NCBI GenBank assembly: GCA_025201705.1
Contig: MU617557.1
Location: 1-10,844 of the forward strand
Direction: 5' to 3'
Origin: Dissophora ornata
Taxonomy: Eukaryota; Mortierellomycota; Mortierellomycetes; Mortierellales; Mortierellaceae
Length of the DNA: 10,844 nucleotides
Positions 8,564 through 10,844 of this stretch are shown here, one piece after another. A model generated the notes under the pieces. It had not been told where the DNA came from. It did no database searches and saw nothing but the letters and a program-made list of their open reading frames with translations. Every line of letters begins with the position of its first letter. The stretch's first letter is position 1. The translations under genes were made by a program, and so were the position numbers.

Positions 8564-10267
8564 ACCTGGGTGTAGAGCCAGATAGTATCGCGACGTTCAT
8601 CTATCGATAAGACACGGGTAAGAAAGAGGACGAGACTGGGACTTGAGTGGTTGTGAACCACTACTGAATTGCTTTAGTTTCGTCAACGATCTCTTCACCA
8701 TTGGATAAAAAAAAAAAGGTGGCGCCTACATACTACTACCGAGGATTGATAAAAAAAATCAATAAAAAAAAACGCGCAGAAATTCCTGCGATACTGACCC
8801 GAGCAAGGTGATGAGGTACTGCAACAAACATTGTCTACCTCCGACGCGGTCTAAAAATTCAGAAGTACGTCCCTGATCCATGAGGCAGTGTTGGGCAAAT
8901 TGTTTTTAAAGAGTAAACCCATGGCAACGTTCGTTCATGCATGCAAGCGTGCATCGAGATACGCATTGCCGATATTGGGCATCTAATACCTGCACACATT
9001 TCGGTTGGCCGAATGTCCTCGCGCGATAGACTAGCGCCTTTTTCCAATTCTGTCAACCCATCCGAGTTCGTTATCCTTTGATATTTGCAAATATAAAACT
9101 CACGCACAAACTCTGGTTTGGATGGATTATATACGACGCGAAAGTCGATGCGCCTAGTTTTGAGCATGACTGAAGGGATGTATTTTCGTACATGTAGAGC
9201 AACGCATGAGAGACCGATTCGCACCAAAGACTATTTTTCATACGGAACCCGGCAAACGTCTTACGGATTTCACGTCGTACAGATCAGACACGCCACGGAT
9301 TTTTTTTTTCTTCTTTTTTTTTTCTTGCCCTGGTGGTGGTTTAGTGAAAGCATATATGATGTGACACTCCTGGTTGGTCTTGGTTGGTTGGTCGAGTGGC
9401 GATTGAGACCATACGTAAACTTCAGTATCTTGGGTCAGTCCTTCATACTCCTGCGCGATTGACAATTCAAGGCGGGGAAAAGCGTCGCATCTAGAATCAA
9501 CCAATTGGAGTCATTGCCTAGAGTAGTATCTTCGCCTTCATCGATAATGAATTTACACAGGGCGGTGGATAGCATATGACTATTCGATCTGTATTTGAAC
9601 CTATCTGTGCCACATGCCCAGTTAGTTTCGCATACTTGTGGAGTCGTGCCTTATTCAGCTGGGTTAAAAACTACCTGAGCAACAATCAAAAGATCATAGA
9701 TACCGCCAGATTTCCTTCGTCGCATACTTGATTATTGCCACAACGTACGACTATTTCTCTTAATATAAGCGCCAATGTAAAGAGCGAACTAGGTGCTATA
9801 GACAAGAGTCATTTCTGTCCGTCATCAACACGATATCGAGAACTTTCTCTTGAACGAATCCCTGCGTCGGAAATATATCCTACGAGTGACACAACCTATT
9901 TGCCATTCTTAATTAACCCTTGGGCGTAAAGAGCCAAGACGATACAGCCATTATATCTTCATGGGGATACAGATCATTTGTATGCAGAAAGTATAGGCAC
10001 CATTCAGCAGCATATAAGTTTCATTTCCTCATGAATCCTGTTAAAAAAAATACAACATATTCAAGATCTCATGCGATCAAGGATTATGATACGACAAATC
10101 CGAGGCTTGCCGGACTCTATAGCTCAAAGCGTCAGAGATTACATCTCGTTGTGTGATGCTTTGACACCAAAAGCTTATATCCTAGCACCATCACACGCAT
10201 CGACACGCCTCCAATAACCAACAGCCTTAAGAACTCATTGATATCTTAAGCGCTTCGCTCCTCCTTT
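8564..10267. other. Gene-poor, homopolymer-rich spacer
   Basis: I found no gene I can support in about 1.7 kb. It contains A runs of 11, 8 and 9 bases (8707-8717, 8751-8758, 8764-8772), two runs of 10 T (9300-9309, 9314-9323) and a GGTT cluster (9372-9391). Open frames of up to about 120 codons exist on both strands, but none shows a domain, a signal peptide or plausible splicing. Part of it must hold the upstream region of the minus-strand peptide gene. No transposon ends, target-site duplications or tRNA were recognised. Confidence 0.55.
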
Positions 10268-10290
10268 CCAATCCGCACATCCCCATAAAT
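10268..10290 (+). promoter_or_regulatory. CCAAT and TATA-like boxes upstream of the edge gene
   Basis: CCAAT lies at 10268-10272 and CATAAAT at 10284-10290; a second CCAAT lies at 10211-10215. They precede the ATG at 10515 by 225-250 bases, with a CT-rich leader between. The order and spacing suit a fungal promoter, but CCAAT alone is frequent by chance. Confidence 0.35.
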
Positions 10291-10453
10291 TTCTTTTGCT
10301 CTCAACATGATTGTCACAAGAAATAAAATAAAAATGTGTGTAGTGCCGACACTGCCACATCTCGCTCTCATTAAAAAAAACAGAGGGGACATCGCAAGGC
10401 GTCGTGACGTTTCTTCTGTATTACGAATATGGACTACATTCTCGTCACCCGTT

Positions 10454-10477
10454 TCTCTCACTCTCTCACTCTCTCAC
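10454..10477 (+). repeat. Three tandem copies of TCTCTCAC
   Basis: Three perfect 8-base units form a pyrimidine-rich tract ending 37 bases before the ATG at 10515. It probably lies in the 5' leader or at the transcription start of the edge gene. Such tracts vary in copy number between strains. Confidence 0.7.
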
Positions 10478-10514
10478 TCTGACCCAGAAGAACTCTCGAC
10501 ATCTACACCAGAAT

Positions 10515-10750
10515 ATGACAGATGTTAGGCTCCAAGAACACCCCCAGATGTTTCGTGCAGTCCTTACGGATAGCATATCGACGGTCTCTACTCCATCGTT
10601 GAACACAGTCAGCATTCAGCCTACTTTAGACGGAACCACGGGGCAATATAGTATTCTTTGGGACGACATCTTGAAGGTTTTCAAGAATGCTGTCTGCATT
10701 CTAAACGAAAGCACGGCTGTTCCCTTTCTTATGGACAAGAACTCCGAACG
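10515..10750 (+). CDS. N-terminal exon of an uncharacterised gene running off the right edge (Mortierella-type N-terminal module)
   Basis: The ATG at 10515, just after a CT-rich leader, opens a frame of about 79 codons that ends in TAA at 10752-10754. The stop overlaps a possible donor, GTAATT at 10751, with a CTGAC branch-like site at 10764-10768 and several AG acceptors before the window ends. I therefore prefer an intron to a very short protein. The peptide begins MTDVRLQEHPQMFRAVL and has the core QYSILWDDILKVFKNA followed by VPFLMDKNSER. From memory, many predicted proteins in Mortierella genomes start with a similar module (a hydrophobic-Trp-Asp-Ile core, then an aromatic-Lys/Asn helix, then VPFL) ahead of varied repeat or kinase-like regions. 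That link is unverified. Nothing after the module is visible here, so the function cannot be stated. The in-frame extension upstream to 10404 has no ATG and is excluded. Confidence 0.55.
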
Positions 10751-10844
10751 GTAATTTTACAGTCTGACCAAGCAATGCCCTTGTTGTATTTCATCTGCAA
10801 GAACACACCACGGAATACAGCAACATACCAACAGTTTCTACCAA

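Noticed and set aside
8707..8772. Three closely spaced A runs as the tail of a LINE-type element
   Set aside because: No reverse transcriptase or endonuclease sequence lies next to them and no target-site duplication was seen. They look like ordinary homopolymer runs.
8859..9227. 122-residue minus-strand frame
   Set aside because: No recognisable motif, no suitable promoter or poly(A) context, and an equally long frame overlaps it on the plus strand.
9585..9612. GGTTCAAAT on the minus strand as a tRNA B box
   Set aside because: The flanking bases cannot form a T stem, and no A box or acceptor stem is found at the needed distances.
10308..10528. ATG at 10308 as the start of the edge gene
   Set aside because: The frame is a different one from the conserved-looking module and its product is low in recognisable features. 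The ATG at 10515 gives the module directly.

Overview
The window looks like nuclear DNA of a filamentous fungus, most likely an early-diverging one of the Mortierella group. Direct evidence: a nuclear-type, spliced gene for a mitochondrial complex I subunit with a presequence; GT..AG introns; long gene-poor spacers rich in A/T homopolymers; and pyrimidine-rich tracts ahead of genes. The placement in Mortierellaceae rests on remembered resemblance of the proteins, above all the partial gene at the right edge, and was not tested by a search.

Layout, left to right. Positions 1-2393 hold no gene I can support: only short chance-length open frames, a TA microsatellite and a GGTT repeat. Positions 2394-2645 (minus strand) carry two adjoining coding-like frames that may be a gene remnant or chance. 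Positions 2833-6309 (+) are one long uninterrupted gene for a 1158-residue, mostly disordered, probably nuclear protein. It ends in a coiled coil and four CxxC pairs, the first two resembling a stretched GATA finger. Positions 6549-7747 (+) are the gene for the TYKY/NDUFS8 subunit of respiratory complex I, which I rebuild as three exons. The third exon carries both 4Fe-4S motifs, and a tiny 46-base first exon supplies the ATG and the start of the mitochondrial presequence. Facing it on the minus strand, 8431-8171, is a small gene for a secreted cysteine-rich peptide, with its own TATA box and AATAAA signal but two in-frame stop codons in the middle. Positions 8564-10514 are again a gene-poor spacer. 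At 10515 (+) the N-terminal part of a further gene begins and runs to or past the window end; it resembles an N-terminal module I recall from large repetitive protein families of Mortierella.

The genes do not form a pathway. The long regulator-like protein and the complex I subunit are tandem neighbours with separate promoters. The complex I gene and the peptide gene are convergent, about 420 bases apart. The points most worth following are the interrupted secreted peptide, the unusual zinc-binding C-terminus of the long protein, and the edge gene.
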